Shown here piece by piece: positions 44,295 through 52,750 of a stretch of DNA of 64,000 bases; position 1 is the stretch's first letter; every line of letters begins with the position of its first letter. Position numbers and translations under genes: made by a program. Where the stretch lies: the NCBI RefSeq assembly GCF_000739655.1, contig NZ_BATR01000184.1, positions 1-64,000 of the forward strand. Direction: 5' to 3'. The stretch comes from Verrucomicrobium sp. BvORR106. GTDB taxonomy: Bacteria > Verrucomicrobiota > Verrucomicrobiia > Verrucomicrobiales > Verrucomicrobiaceae. The notes beneath the pieces were generated by a model, which was given only the letters and a program-made list of their open reading frames with translations, was not told where the DNA came from and did no database searches.

Positions 44295-45359
44295 ATGAAA
44301 GCACTGACCCTTGTCGCCCCCTCTACTTTTGAATTTGGTGATGCTCCTGCCCCCCAGCCCCAGCAGGGCGAGGTGCTGGTGGACATCAAGGCCTGCGGCA
44401 TCTGCGGCAGCGACCTGCACGGCATGGACGGTCGCAGCGGCCGCCGCATCCCTCCCATCATCATGGGCCACGAAGCCGCTGGCGAAATCTCGGCCGTGGG
44501 CGAAGGCGTGACCGACTGGAAAGTGGGCGACCGCGTGACCTTCGACTCCACGGAGTACTGCGGGAACTGCCCGGACTGCGCGGCAGGCAACGTGAACCTG
44601 TGCAAGAACCGCAAGGTGCTCGGGGTCTCCTGCGGTGACTACCGCCGCCACGGCTGCTTCGCCGACCAGGTGGCCCTGCCCCAGCACATCCTCTACCGCC
44701 TGCCAGATGGCCTCGCCTATGAGAAGGCCGCTTTCGCAGAGCCGGTGAGCATCGCCCTGCACGCGGTGAACCTGGCCCCCAAGCCGAATGCTCACTCCCC
44801 CGCCCTGACGACCCGTCAGGAGGTGGCCGTCGTGGTGGGCGCAGGCCTCATTGGTCTGCTGGTGCTACAGGCGCTGAAGGCTCGCGGCTGGAACAAGGTG
44901 TACGCCGTGGATCTGGACGACTCCCGTCTGGCCCTGGCCAAGCAACTGGGCGCGGACGATGCCTTTAACGCCAAAGAAGAAGGCCTGGCGGCCAAGCTGC
45001 GCGAACTGGGTGGCGGCGATGGTGTGGACGCCAGCTTCGAGGTCGTGGGTGCCGCCGCTCCGGTGGACCTCGCCATCCGCAGTGTGCGCAAGGGCGGCAC
45101 GGTGGTGCTGGTGGGCAATCTCCAGCCGAACGTGCCCTTCCCGCTCCAGGAGGTGGTGACCCGCCAGATCACGCTGCGTGGCTCCTGCGCCTGCGCTGGG
45201 GAGTATCCCGAGGCGATCGAGCGCATCGAAGACGGCACCATCCAGGTGCTGCCGCTCCTGAGCGTGGTGGCCCCCCTCAGCGAGGGCGGCGACTGGTTCC
45301 ACAAGGGCGTGCAGCCCGGCAACGGTCTGCTCAAGGTGGTGCTGACGCCGGAAGGCTGA
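44295..45359 (+). CDS. Zinc-dependent alcohol/polyol dehydrogenase (MDR)
   Basis: A 354-residue medium-chain dehydrogenase. Catalytic zinc ligands are expected in KACGICGSDLHG (Cys), GHEAAGE (His/Glu) and the downstream Glu in AFAEPVSIAL. The structural zinc is in EYCGNCPDCAAGNVNLC. The cofactor site is VVGAGLIGLLVLQALKARG with an acidic VDLDDSR, favouring NAD. The type resembles sorbitol, threonine or galactitol-phosphate dehydrogenases; the substrate is unknown. It is divergent from the alpha-2-macroglobulin gene over a 199-base gap in which I see no named site. Confidence 0.9.
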   Translation: MKALTLVAPSTFEFGDAPAPQPQQGEVLVDIKACGICGSDLHGMDGRSGRRIPPIIMGHEAAGEISAVGEGVTDWKVGDRVTFDSTEYCGNCPDCAAGNVNLCKNRKVLGVSCGDYRRHGCFADQVALPQHILYRLPDGLAYEKAAFAEPVSIALHAVNLAPKPNAHSPALTTRQEVAVVVGAGLIGLLVLQALKARGWNKVYAVDLDDSRLALAKQLGADDAFNAKEEGLAAKLRELGGGDGVDASFEVVGAAAPVDLAIRSVRKGGTVVLVGNLQPNVPFPLQEVVTRQITLRGSCACAGEYPEAIERIEDGTIQVLPLLSVVAPLSEGGDWFHKGVQPGNGLLKVVLTPEG

Positions 45360-45363
45360 TCCG

Positions 45364-45879
45364 TCAGCTCGCCGTATACGGCTGGGAGTGCGCGTGCGGG
45401 TTTGAGTGCAGCCTCTGCACCTCCGCACGCAGCTCTTCCGTCAGTTTCTCACTCAACTCCGGCCGACCGTGATAGGCGGCCGGAGTGTTCTGAAATAGCG
45501 CGATCCTCCACACGCCTGATGGCAAGCGCACCGCCACCAGACTCTGGATGGCATTCAGCGCCGGATTGATGTCCGTCAGATCCCGCGGCACCATCCCCGC
45601 CCCGGCGCTCAGCAGCACCCCCTCTGTGCCAAGGGAACGAATCTCCCGGATCAGTCCCACAAACGCGGCGGTGGGATACTTGGCAAAGATGTCTCCCAGC
45701 TCCGCTGAAATCGCAGCCCGTCCATTCATCTGGCTGCCGTCGAAGCCAACCACGCTGCCATCATCGTGGAAGAGTGCCGCCATCCCGCTCGCGTCCCGGG
45801 CGTTCCATGCTGCCAGGAGGTGATGGTAGAGATCCGTGATTTCCCTGACCTCTTCGATGTTGGAGGGATCGGTAGCCAT
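45364..45879 (-). CDS. SnoaL-like (SgcJ/EcaC-type) small protein
   Basis: A 171-residue protein of the NTF2-like fold. It has the pattern ITDLYHHLLAAWNARDASGM, ALFHDDGSVVGFDGSQMNGR, and VAVRLPSGVWRIALFQNTPA. Such proteins are small cyclase, isomerase or ligand-binding proteins of unknown role in most genomes. ATG at 45879 (MATDPSN) is chosen. The genes 44295 and 45364 converge with stops 4 bases apart. The start faces the kinase at 46139 across 259 bases that contain the ATACC motif at 46019. Confidence 0.8.
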   Translation of the reverse strand: MATDPSNIEEVREITDLYHHLLAAWNARDASGMAALFHDDGSVVGFDGSQMNGRAAISAELGDIFAKYPTAAFVGLIREIRSLGTEGVLLSAGAGMVPRDLTDINPALNAIQSLVAVRLPSGVWRIALFQNTPAAYHGRPELSEKLTEELRAEVQRLHSNPHAHSQPYTAS

Positions 45880-46018
45880 GCCCTCCATCGAAGCAGGTTT
45901 GCCGCGAAGTGGCAAGCTGGCTTGCGCTGGACCCTCTGCGGGCCCCCACGGAAGGGGCTCATCACGTTATGACATCGCACCCATAGGGGAGCCCCATCTC
46001 CCAGTACCCCTCCACATC

Positions 46019-46037
46019 ATACCAACGTATAATTGAG
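46019..46037 (+). promoter_or_regulatory. Motif copy A upstream of the PAS kinase
   Basis: ATACCAACGTATAATTGAG. The near-palindrome ATACC-NN-GGTAT form is adjacent to TATAAT, 102 bases before the kinase ATG. Compare 49115, 49634, 50283 and 50298. Confidence 0.7.
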
Positions 46038-46138
46038 TCGCCGGACGATCACGAGCACGCTACGATCATGCGATCGATCCAAAACAGGGCAGCCCCGCCT
46101 CGAAGGAGGCAGGACTAGGAACACAGTCGAAGTCCAAG

Positions 46139-48460
46139 ATGAGTGCCTCTACCCAGAATCGCGATCTGCCGCCGCGCATCGCTGAGACACCTCCAGATGA
46201 ATGCGCGGACGCCCGCGCACGCCGGCACAGCGAGGCCTACCTCGCTGCGGCTCAGAAGCTCAGCCGCACGGGCAGCTTTGGCTGGAAGATCCCCTCAGGC
46301 GAGGTCTACTGGTCTGAGGAGACTTTCCGTATCTACGAATACGCGACCACCACGCGCCCCACCCTTGATCTCATCCTCCAGCGCGTGCATCCGGACGACG
46401 CAGAGATGCTGAGGCAAACCATCGAGCGCATCACGCAGAACCGGACGGATTTCGATTTTGAGTTCCGGCTGCTCATGCCGGATGGGGCCGTCAAATATCT
46501 CCGCGCCGTGGCGCATCCCGAGTCTGAGGTAGGTGGAGGCGTTGAATTCGTCGGTGCCATCATGGACGTGACGGAGGCAAAAGAGGCGGAAGAAAGGATC
46601 CGACTGATCATCAACACCGTCCCAGCACAGATCTGGACGGCGGATGCCGACGGCCAAATCAACTTCATCAGCCAGCGTCTGCTGGATTACTTTGGATCGA
46701 GCCTGGAAGAGGCAGGCAGGCAGGAGCCGGGGCTCTATGCCCACCCCGAAGAGGCCGCCGACTTCCTCACCCTCTGGCACACCAAGATCGCCGAAGAGAA
46801 ACCCTTCGAATGGGAAATGCGGCTCCGAAGCTCCAGTGGGGACTACCGCTGGTTTTTGAGCCGGGCCTCCCCGCTCTTTGACCGAAACGGCAACATCTCC
46901 GGCTGGTATGGGAACAACGTGGACATCCACGAAAGAAAACTGGCAGAAGAGAAACTGCGGGAGACCCAGGCCTATCTGACGGAAGCGCAGAGGCTGAGCG
47001 GTACGGGCAGCTTCGCCTGGAACCCTCACACAGGCAAAGTCCTCTACTGGTCTCATGAGTGCTACTTCATGCTGGGATTCGACGAGCGGGAGGGCATCCC
47101 GCCCTTTGAATCCTTTTTGAACCGCATTCACCCCGATGATCGGGCTGGCATGGTAGGCCCGCTCGAAAGGGCCATCCGGGATCAGTCAGATTTCAATCAC
47201 AGCTACCGCGTCATCCTGCCCAATGGCGAATGCCGGGACATCCAGGGTATCGGTCATCCCGTGTTCAACACCTCCGGAGAGCTTGTGAAGTTCGTGGGCA
47301 GCGTGGTGGACAACACCGAGAGGAACCGCTCTCAGGCAGCGATCCGTTCGAGCGAGGAGAGGTTCCGCCTGATCGTCGATAACATTCCTGGTCTGCTGTG
47401 TACGCACACCGCAGAAGGAGCCCTCGAGTTCGCCAATCAGCGTCTCCTCGACTACACTGGAAGAACGCAGGCAGCCATCCAGCAGTGGGACTGGGTATCG
47501 CTCATTCATCCTGACGATCTGCCCGAGACGCTCCAGCTCTGGGCACACTCTTGCGCGACGGGGGATCCCTACTCCGTGGAACACCGCACCCGGGGTGCCG
47601 ACGGCGTTTATCGGTGGTTTCACGTCTGCGGGCTTCCCCTGCGTGGCGAAGGCGGGCGCATTGTGCGCTGGTACATCCTCCTCACTGCCATTGATGACCG
47701 GAAGAAGTCTGAGGAGGCGCTGAGCAAGGCCCAGATGGAACTGGCGCACATCACGCGCCTCACCACCATGGGTGAACTGACAGCCTCCATCGCCCATGAG
47801 GTCAATCAACCGCTCGCCGCAGTGGTGAACAACGCCAATGCCTGCCTGAATCTCCTGCAGGCGGGTGCCCCCGATCTGGGTGAGGCACGGGTCGCTCTGG
47901 CTGAAATCGTGGAGGATGCGGACCGCGCGGGAGCCGTGCTTTCCCGGATCCGGCAGATGGTCAAGAGATCGCCACTGGCGAAGACCTCGCTGGACATGCG
48001 GACAGTCATTGCAGACGTGTTGCTGCTGGCTCGCGGCCAGTCGGTTGCCCGCTCGGTCGCGATTCGCACAGAACTGCCCGATGAAACCCTTCCCGTCCTG
48101 GGAGATCGGGTGCAGCTCCAGCAGGTGCTGCTCAACCTCGTGGTCAACGCCATGGACGCAATGAAGGCGGTGGAGATTCCCGAGCGAAGCCTGCTGATCC
48201 GGGCACGCCGCGAGGACCGTCGAGGAAATTACGAAACCTGGGTCAGCGTCCAGGATTCCGGCACGGGCTTCGCCTCGGAAGACATGGACAGCCTCTTCAA
48301 CGCCTTTTACACCACCAAACCGCAAGGCATGGGCATGGGCCTGTCCATCAGCCGATCCATCGTCGAGGCCCACGGCGGCCGATTGTGGGCGGAACAGAAT
48401 GAGCGGGCGGGCGCAACCTTCACCTTCAACCTGCCCGGCGCAGGCACCAACCAGCCATGA
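46139..48460 (+). CDS. Soluble multi-PAS histidine kinase (FixL-like)
   Basis: A 773-residue kinase without membrane segments, so it senses in the cytoplasm. It carries about four PAS/PAC units (about 25-150, 155-275, 280-400 and 405-525). The first and third are strikingly alike ([19 protein letters not shown] and [20 protein letters not shown]). No haem ligand could be fixed by eye. HisKA has His near residue 552 in [19 protein letters not shown]. HATPase_c has [18 protein letters not shown] and [18 protein letters not shown]. It overlaps the next regulator by ATGA, so the pair is coupled. It is transcribed from the motif A promoter, by position. Confidence 0.93.
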   Translation: MSASTQNRDLPPRIAETPPDECADARARRHSEAYLAAAQKLSRTGSFGWKIPSGEVYWSEETFRIYEYATTTRPTLDLILQRVHPDDAEMLRQTIERITQNRTDFDFEFRLLMPDGAVKYLRAVAHPESEVGGGVEFVGAIMDVTEAKEAEERIRLIINTVPAQIWTADADGQINFISQRLLDYFGSSLEEAGRQEPGLYAHPEEAADFLTLWHTKIAEEKPFEWEMRLRSSSGDYRWFLSRASPLFDRNGNISGWYGNNVDIHERKLAEEKLRETQAYLTEAQRLSGTGSFAWNPHTGKVLYWSHECYFMLGFDEREGIPPFESFLNRIHPDDRAGMVGPLERAIRDQSDFNHSYRVILPNGECRDIQGIGHPVFNTSGELVKFVGSVVDNTERNRSQAAIRSSEERFRLIVDNIPGLLCTHTAEGALEFANQRLLDYTGRTQAAIQQWDWVSLIHPDDLPETLQLWAHSCATGDPYSVEHRTRGADGVYRWFHVCGLPLRGEGGRIVRWYILLTAIDDRKKSEEALSKAQMELAHITRLTTMGELTASIAHEVNQPLAAVVNNANACLNLLQAGAPDLGEARVALAEIVEDADRAGAVLSRIRQMVKRSPLAKTSLDMRTVIADVLLLARGQSVARSVAIRTELPDETLPVLGDRVQLQQVLLNLVVNAMDAMKAVEIPERSLLIRARREDRRGNYETWVSVQDSGTGFASEDMDSLFNAFYTTKPQGMGMGLSISRSIVEAHGGRLWAEQNERAGATFTFNLPGAGTNQP

Positions 48461-49101
48461 GCCAGGTCACCGAAGCAGAGCCCATCGTATTTGTAGTCGA
48501 CGACGATGAGTCAGTTCGACGCTCCACCGAGCGCCTGATCCGCTCGGCTGGATTCAAAGTCCTGACATTCGCCTCCGGCCGGGACTTTCTCAAGCAACCT
48601 CGTCCGGAGAGCCCAGCCTGCCTGGTGCTCGACGTCCGCATGCCGGGACTGAGTGGCATGGATCTTCAGCAGGAGTTGGGGAACTCCGGGCTCAACATCC
48701 CCATCATCTTCATGTCTGCCCATGGCGACATTCCCATGACCGTGCGAGCGATCAAGGCGGGGGCGGTGGAGTTTCTCCCCAAACCCGTCCGCAGCAGTGT
48801 CCTGCTGGACGCCGTGCGCACTGCCATCGAGCAAGACCGCGCCGCCAGTGAGGAGCGGGCTGTCACGGGGCAGTTGCGTGAGCGTTACGAGCAACTCACC
48901 CCTCGCGAGCGTCAAGTGATGGGCCTCGTCGTTCAGGGCCTGCTGAACAAGCAGGTGGCCAGCGAACTCGGTACAAGTGAGATCACCGTGAAAGTCCAGC
49001 GAGGCCGGGTGATGCAGAAAATGAAAGCGGAGTCTCTCGCGGATCTGGTGAGGATTGCCGAGCGGCTACGCCCCCTTCTCCAAACGAACCTGCTCCAGTA
49101 A
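48457..49101 (+). CDS. FixJ-type response regulator
   Basis: A 214-residue regulator, partner of the overlapping kinase. The receiver has VVDDDESVR, phosphoacceptor Asp in [13 protein letters not shown], Ser in FMSAHGD and Lys in LPKPVR. The LuxR-type helix-turn-helix is [20 protein letters not shown] and continues [15 protein letters not shown]. Because the five ATACC...GGTAT motifs are confined to this block, it is the first candidate to bind them. That is inference. Confidence 0.94.
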   Translation: MSQVTEAEPIVFVVDDDESVRRSTERLIRSAGFKVLTFASGRDFLKQPRPESPACLVLDVRMPGLSGMDLQQELGNSGLNIPIIFMSAHGDIPMTVRAIKAGAVEFLPKPVRSSVLLDAVRTAIEQDRAASEERAVTGQLRERYEQLTPRERQVMGLVVQGLLNKQVASELGTSEITVKVQRGRVMQKMKAESLADLVRIAERLRPLLQTNLLQ

Positions 49102-49114
49102 AGATCACCTCATC

Positions 49115-49133
49115 ATACGAAGGTATAATGGAG
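49115..49133 (+). promoter_or_regulatory. Motif copy B upstream of receiver 1
   Basis: ATACGAAGGTATAATGGAG, 33 bases before the ATG of the stand-alone receiver at 49166. Confidence 0.7.
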
Positions 49134-49165
49134 AGATTTACGGTGAAGCCGATAGTTGTAACAGA

Positions 49166-49564
49166 ATGAATTTGACCCACGAGGTGGCCCCCGCATCGCC
49201 ACTTGTCTCCATCGTTGACGATGACCCCTCGGTCAGAAGCTCAGCCCGGCGCCTCCTCCGCAGCTCCGGTCTGCAAGCAGAGGCTTTTGCCTCGGGCGAT
49301 GACTTTCTCCGGTCTGAATTCATTGAGAGGACTGACTGCCTGCTGCTCGATGTGTACATGCCAGGAATGAACGGCCTGGAATTGCAGCAACGTCTCACAG
49401 AGATGGGCCGACGCATTCCGATTGTATTCCTCAGCGCCAAGGCAAGCGAGGAGGAGGAACGTCAGGCGTTGCAAGGCGGGGCCGCGGCATTCCTGCACAA
49501 ACCGGCACGCCAGGAAGCGCTGCTGCAGGCCATCCGCGCTGCCATCTCGAACGCCTCTCTCTGA
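49166..49564 (+). CDS. Stand-alone receiver domain protein
   Basis: A 132-residue protein that is only a receiver (CheY-like). It has IVDDDPSVR, phosphoacceptor Asp in CLLLDVYMPGMNG, Ser in VFLSAKAS and Lys in FLHKPARQ; all switch residues are kept. It has no output domain. It may draw phosphate from the adjacent kinase (sink) or relay it. It resembles the receiver of the FixJ protein just upstream. ATG at 49166 (MNLTHEV) is chosen; the frame upstream runs through motif B. Confidence 0.9.
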   Translation: MNLTHEVAPASPLVSIVDDDPSVRSSARRLLRSSGLQAEAFASGDDFLRSEFIERTDCLLLDVYMPGMNGLELQQRLTEMGRRIPIVFLSAKASEEEERQALQGGAAAFLHKPARQEALLQAIRAAISNASL

Positions 49565-49633
49565 GAGAGGTTCGCGGTTTTAACAATTTAGTCAGCCGCC
49601 TCCAGCGACTGATCCAGGCGTGCACGCCGGTGC

Positions 49634-49652
49634 ATACCTAGGTATCATTGAG
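49634..49652 (+). promoter_or_regulatory. Motif copy C upstream of receiver 2
   Basis: ATACCTAGGTATCATTGAG. The first twelve bases are a perfect palindrome. It lies 33 bases before the ATG at 49685, the same spacing as copy B. Confidence 0.75.
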
Positions 49653-49684
49653 ATGCCCGCCCATTGGGTGTTCGATTTTCAACC

Positions 49685-50215
49685 ATGAAAACGACACCCA
49701 CAGACAGGGACACAGCATTGTTGATTTCGATTGTGGACGATGAGCCATGCATCCGCGGCTCGCTCAGCAGACACATTCGATCCGCAGGCTACAGGACGAA
49801 AGAATATGATTCCGCTGAGGCTTACCTTACATGGGGCTGGTGGGATGAAGCAGCGTGCTTGATCGTCGATGTCCACCTGCCCGCCATGAGCGGACTGGAG
49901 TTGCAACGCTACCTGGCAGACCGACACCCCGGCCAGCCCATCATCCTCATTTCTGGAAGGGCGAGCGAAAATGAGCAGACCTGGGGAATGATGAAAGGCG
50001 CAGTCGCCTTTCTCACCAAGCCCTTCAGCAACGAGGCATTGATGCGCGCCGTGCGCAAGGCAGTGGCGCAGCGACCGTCCGTTGTCGATCCAGCACCGTC
50101 GCCTCATGAAATCTGCCAGATGTGCAGCGGGTGCCCGAGAGCGATGGCGACACACCCCGACACCTCTCACAACGCCACGGCGGAAGTGAGATGCTCCCGC
50201 TGCCGCAAGGCGTGA
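49685..50215 (+). CDS. Receiver protein with cysteine-rich C-terminal tail
   Basis: A 176-residue protein. The receiver has IVDDEPCIR, phosphoacceptor Asp in CLIVDVHLPAMSG, Ser in LISGRAS and Lys in FLTKPFSN, all intact. After about residue 135 a tail of about 40 residues reads HEICQMCSGCPRAM and then EVRCSRCRKA: five cysteines as CxxCxxC and CxxC. Such spacing could bind zinc, iron or an iron-sulfur cluster, or form redox disulfides. I know no named family for this fusion. ATG at 49685 is chosen over a TTG seven codons upstream. Confidence 0.88.
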   Translation: MKTTPTDRDTALLISIVDDEPCIRGSLSRHIRSAGYRTKEYDSAEAYLTWGWWDEAACLIVDVHLPAMSGLELQRYLADRHPGQPIILISGRASENEQTWGMMKGAVAFLTKPFSNEALMRAVRKAVAQRPSVVDPAPSPHEICQMCSGCPRAMATHPDTSHNATAEVRCSRCRKA

Positions 50216-50282
50216 CCGCTTCACGCACTTACATCGAACCCTTCGCACCTCCAGGCGCCAGGCCGCACCCCGGCTGCACAGG

Positions 50283-50316
50283 ATACCTAAGTATAAGGCA
50301 CCTAGGTATAATTGAG
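50283..50316 (+). promoter_or_regulatory. Tandem motif copies D1 and D2 upstream of the enzyme cassette
   Basis: D1 is ATACCTAAGTATAAGG (50283-50298). D2 is GCACCTAGGTATAATTGAG (50298-50316). They are 15 bases apart, and D2 is 67 bases before the ATG at 50383. The tandem copies precede the longest operon of the block. Confidence 0.75.
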
Positions 50317-50382
50317 GACACGGCGGCGGGAAGTTAGTCTTTTGGAGTGAAAGGCAAGCAAACCCAATCACACCCAAAATAT

Positions 50383-51147
50383 ATGAAAATCGTCGTTATC
50401 GGAGGCAGCGGGCTGATCGGCTCCAAAGTCGTGAAGCATCTCACCCAACAAGGTCACGAGGTCGTGGCCGCATCTCCTTCCACAGGGGTCAACACCATCA
50501 CCGGTGAAGGCCTGACGGGAGCGCTCACAGGCGCACAGGTCGTCATTGATGTCGCCAACGCTCCTGCGTGGGATGACCAGGCCGTGCTAAACTTCTTTGA
50601 GACCTCGGGACGCAACCTTCTCACCGCGGAGGCTGCTGCCGGGGTCAAGCATCACGTGGCACTGTCCGTCGTGGGCACCGAGCGCCTGCTCTCCAGCGGT
50701 TATTTCCGCGCGAAGATGGCTCAGGAAAGCCTCATCAAAGCTTCGTCCATTCCCTACACCATCGTCCGGGCCACGCAGTTCTTCGAGTTCGTGGAAGGCA
50801 TTGCCAAAGCCGCGACCGAAGGTCAGACCGTTCGGGTTCCGGCGGCACTGATGCAGCCTATCGTCTCGGACGACGTCGCCTGCTTCGTCGCGGACATCGC
50901 CCTTGAGAAACCCACTAATGCCATGATCGAGGTGGCTGGCCCGGAGCCGATCCGTCAGGACGAACTGGTGCGCCAGTACCTCGATGCAACGGACGATCCG
51001 CGCACCGTGGTCACCGATCCCTCCGCGCGTTATTGGGGCATCGCGTTGAACGACCAGAGCCTGACTCCCGGCAGCGCACCCCGACTCGGCCGGACACGTT
51101 TCTCGGACTGGCTCAATCACACCGTGGCTCAAACGGTCGCCCACTGA
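50383..51147 (+). CDS. NmrA-like NAD(P)-binding protein
   Basis: A 254-residue atypical SDR. It has MKIVVIGGSGLIGSKVVKHL (Rossmann start with GGSGLIG), ALSVVGTERL, IVRATQFFEF and later SDDVACFVADIALEKP, the pattern of NmrA/YtfG-type proteins. It lacks the SDR Tyr-Lys pair. Members are NAD(P)-redox sensors or quinone reductases. It is the first gene of the cassette 50383-54535 and follows motifs D1 and D2. ATG at 50383. Confidence 0.88.
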   Translation: MKIVVIGGSGLIGSKVVKHLTQQGHEVVAASPSTGVNTITGEGLTGALTGAQVVIDVANAPAWDDQAVLNFFETSGRNLLTAEAAAGVKHHVALSVVGTERLLSSGYFRAKMAQESLIKASSIPYTIVRATQFFEFVEGIAKAATEGQTVRVPAALMQPIVSDDVACFVADIALEKPTNAMIEVAGPEPIRQDELVRQYLDATDDPRTVVTDPSARYWGIALNDQSLTPGSAPRLGRTRFSDWLNHTVAQTVAH

Positions 51148-51179
51148 CAGGAAAACGGCATTCAGGAAAGAACAAGACC

Positions 51180-51617
51180 ATGAAAACCAAATTGTCCTCC
51201 CCAAGTCAGCCCCTCGCCCGCAGGGTCTCCACGATCCTCGGAATCGCGCTCCTTTCGTCCGCATTGGCTGGCATCTGGGCGGCGGAACCGGTTCAGGTCA
51301 CGGACCTGATGACGAAGGAGCTCGCCAACGTCCCCGGCAAAGAGGTGACGATGCTCTCGGTGCAATACGCTCCAGGCGCAGCGGACCCTGTCCACCGCCA
51401 CAACGCGGCGGCCTTTGTCTATGTGCTCGAGGGCTCAATCGTGATGCAGATGAAGGGCGGCAAAAAGATGACGCTGCATCCGGGGCAGACCTTCTATGAA
51501 GATCCCCACGGCGTTCATCTCGTGGGTAAAAACGCCAGCGACACGGTGCCGGCAAAGTTCCTGGTGTTCCTCATCAAGGAGAAGGACGCGCCAGTTCTTG
51601 TGCCCGTCACGGAATGA
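51180..51617 (+). CDS. Exported cupin-domain protein
   Basis: A 145-residue protein. A signal peptide (about 15-35, ILGIALLSSALAGIWAA) precedes one cupin barrel. The metal ligands are likely in DPVHRHNAAAFVYVLEGSIV (two His) and GQTFYEDPHGVHLVG (His). The mature protein is periplasmic. It may be a small metalloenzyme or a sensor. ATG at 51180. It is 32 bases after the NmrA stop. Confidence 0.85.
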   Translation: MKTKLSSPSQPLARRVSTILGIALLSSALAGIWAAEPVQVTDLMTKELANVPGKEVTMLSVQYAPGAADPVHRHNAAAFVYVLEGSIVMQMKGGKKMTLHPGQTFYEDPHGVHLVGKNASDTVPAKFLVFLIKEKDAPVLVPVTE

Positions 51618-51656
51618 CAGGCATCCAGCAAAGAAAACAAAACACTCAGTTAACTT

Positions 51657-52607
51657 ATGAAAACACAAGTGAGACCATCAAACGGAACCAAAACGGAGGG
51701 CAACTCCTCGAACTCCCGCAAACGCGAGCCTGAGGAATTGGTCCCCTCGCGCTACGCGCTGCAGATCGGTGAAATTGAGGTACTGGTCATCAGCGACGGC
51801 GTGCTGCCGCTCCCCACTGCCATGCTGGGACACAATGCTGAGCCAGCCGTCCGGGCGGCCTGGATGAGCGACCACTTCCTGCCACCGGACGCTTTCGACT
51901 GGGCGTTGAACGTGGTCATGGCACGCAGCGGCGGGCAGACCATCCTCATCGATGCCGGCCTGGGCCTGGATCCGGACCTGCACCTGCCTCGCGCCGGACA
52001 GTCCATCAAACGTCTGGAAGCCGCTGGCATCGATCTTTCCTCGGTGACTGATCTCGTGCTCACGCACATGCACATGGATCACATCGGCGGACTGCTCGTG
52101 GCGGGGGTAAAGGAGCGGCTCCGTCCTGACCTGCGGATTCATGTGGCGGCCTCTGAGGTCAAGTTCTGGGAGTCCCCTGACTTCTCCCACACCTCCATGC
52201 CGCCGGGCTTTCCTGATGCACTTCGTGCGACCGCGAAGCGGTTCATCAATGAATACCGCGATCATGTGCAGACGTTTGAGGACGAGTCTGAAATCGCACC
52301 GGGCATCATCGCCCGCCGCACCGGTGGCCACACCCCTGGGCATTGCGTGGTTCGCCTGGCATCCGGCGGTGAAGCGCTGACCTTCGCGGGTGACGCGGTG
52401 TTCGCCGTCGGGTTCGACCAACCCGACTGGTACAATGGCTTCGAGCACGACCCTGAAGAGGCCGCCCGCGTTCGCACCCGACTCCTCACGGAGATTTCGG
52501 CGAGCGGTGAGCTACTAGTAGCCACGCACCTGCCTTTCCCTTCCTTGGGGCGGGTGGCTGTCGATGGCGACGCCTTCCGCTGGGTGCCGATCTTCTGGGA
52601 CTATTGA
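51657..52607 (+). CDS. Metallo-beta-lactamase-fold hydrolase
   Basis: A 316-residue enzyme. It has the metal-binding HxHxDH motif as LVLTHMHMDHIGG, the fourth His in GGHTPGHC and the bridging Asp in FAGDAVF, and a further ligand region ATHLPFP. The overall pattern resembles the AHL-lactonase-like branch of the fold, but substrate identity is open. The N-terminal 25 residues are Ser/Asn/Lys-rich and look unstructured. It is 39 bases after the cupin gene. Confidence 0.9.
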   Translation: MKTQVRPSNGTKTEGNSSNSRKREPEELVPSRYALQIGEIEVLVISDGVLPLPTAMLGHNAEPAVRAAWMSDHFLPPDAFDWALNVVMARSGGQTILIDAGLGLDPDLHLPRAGQSIKRLEAAGIDLSSVTDLVLTHMHMDHIGGLLVAGVKERLRPDLRIHVAASEVKFWESPDFSHTSMPPGFPDALRATAKRFINEYRDHVQTFEDESEIAPGIIARRTGGHTPGHCVVRLASGGEALTFAGDAVFAVGFDQPDWYNGFEHDPEEAARVRTRLLTEISASGELLVATHLPFPSLGRVAVDGDAFRWVPIFWDY

Positions 52608-52651
52608 TCCCTTGTTGGCCTGGCCCAGCGCTCACCTCACAACACATCGAA

Positions 52652-52675
52652 CCGGGGCTGGAAAGCCAGCCCCGG
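52652..52675 (+). repeat. GC-rich 10-bp hairpin
   Basis: The arms CCGGGGCTGG (52652-52661) and CCAGCCCCGG (52666-52675) surround the loop AAAG. It lies between the metallo-beta-lactamase and esterase genes without a T-run. It could stabilise or separate the two parts of the transcript. Confidence 0.65.
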
Positions 52676-52750
52676 CATGACACGAAGCGAATCACGAGAC
52701 CCGTTTTGGTTAATTTCATAAAACCCATCTGCATCAGAACCCAAAATTTC

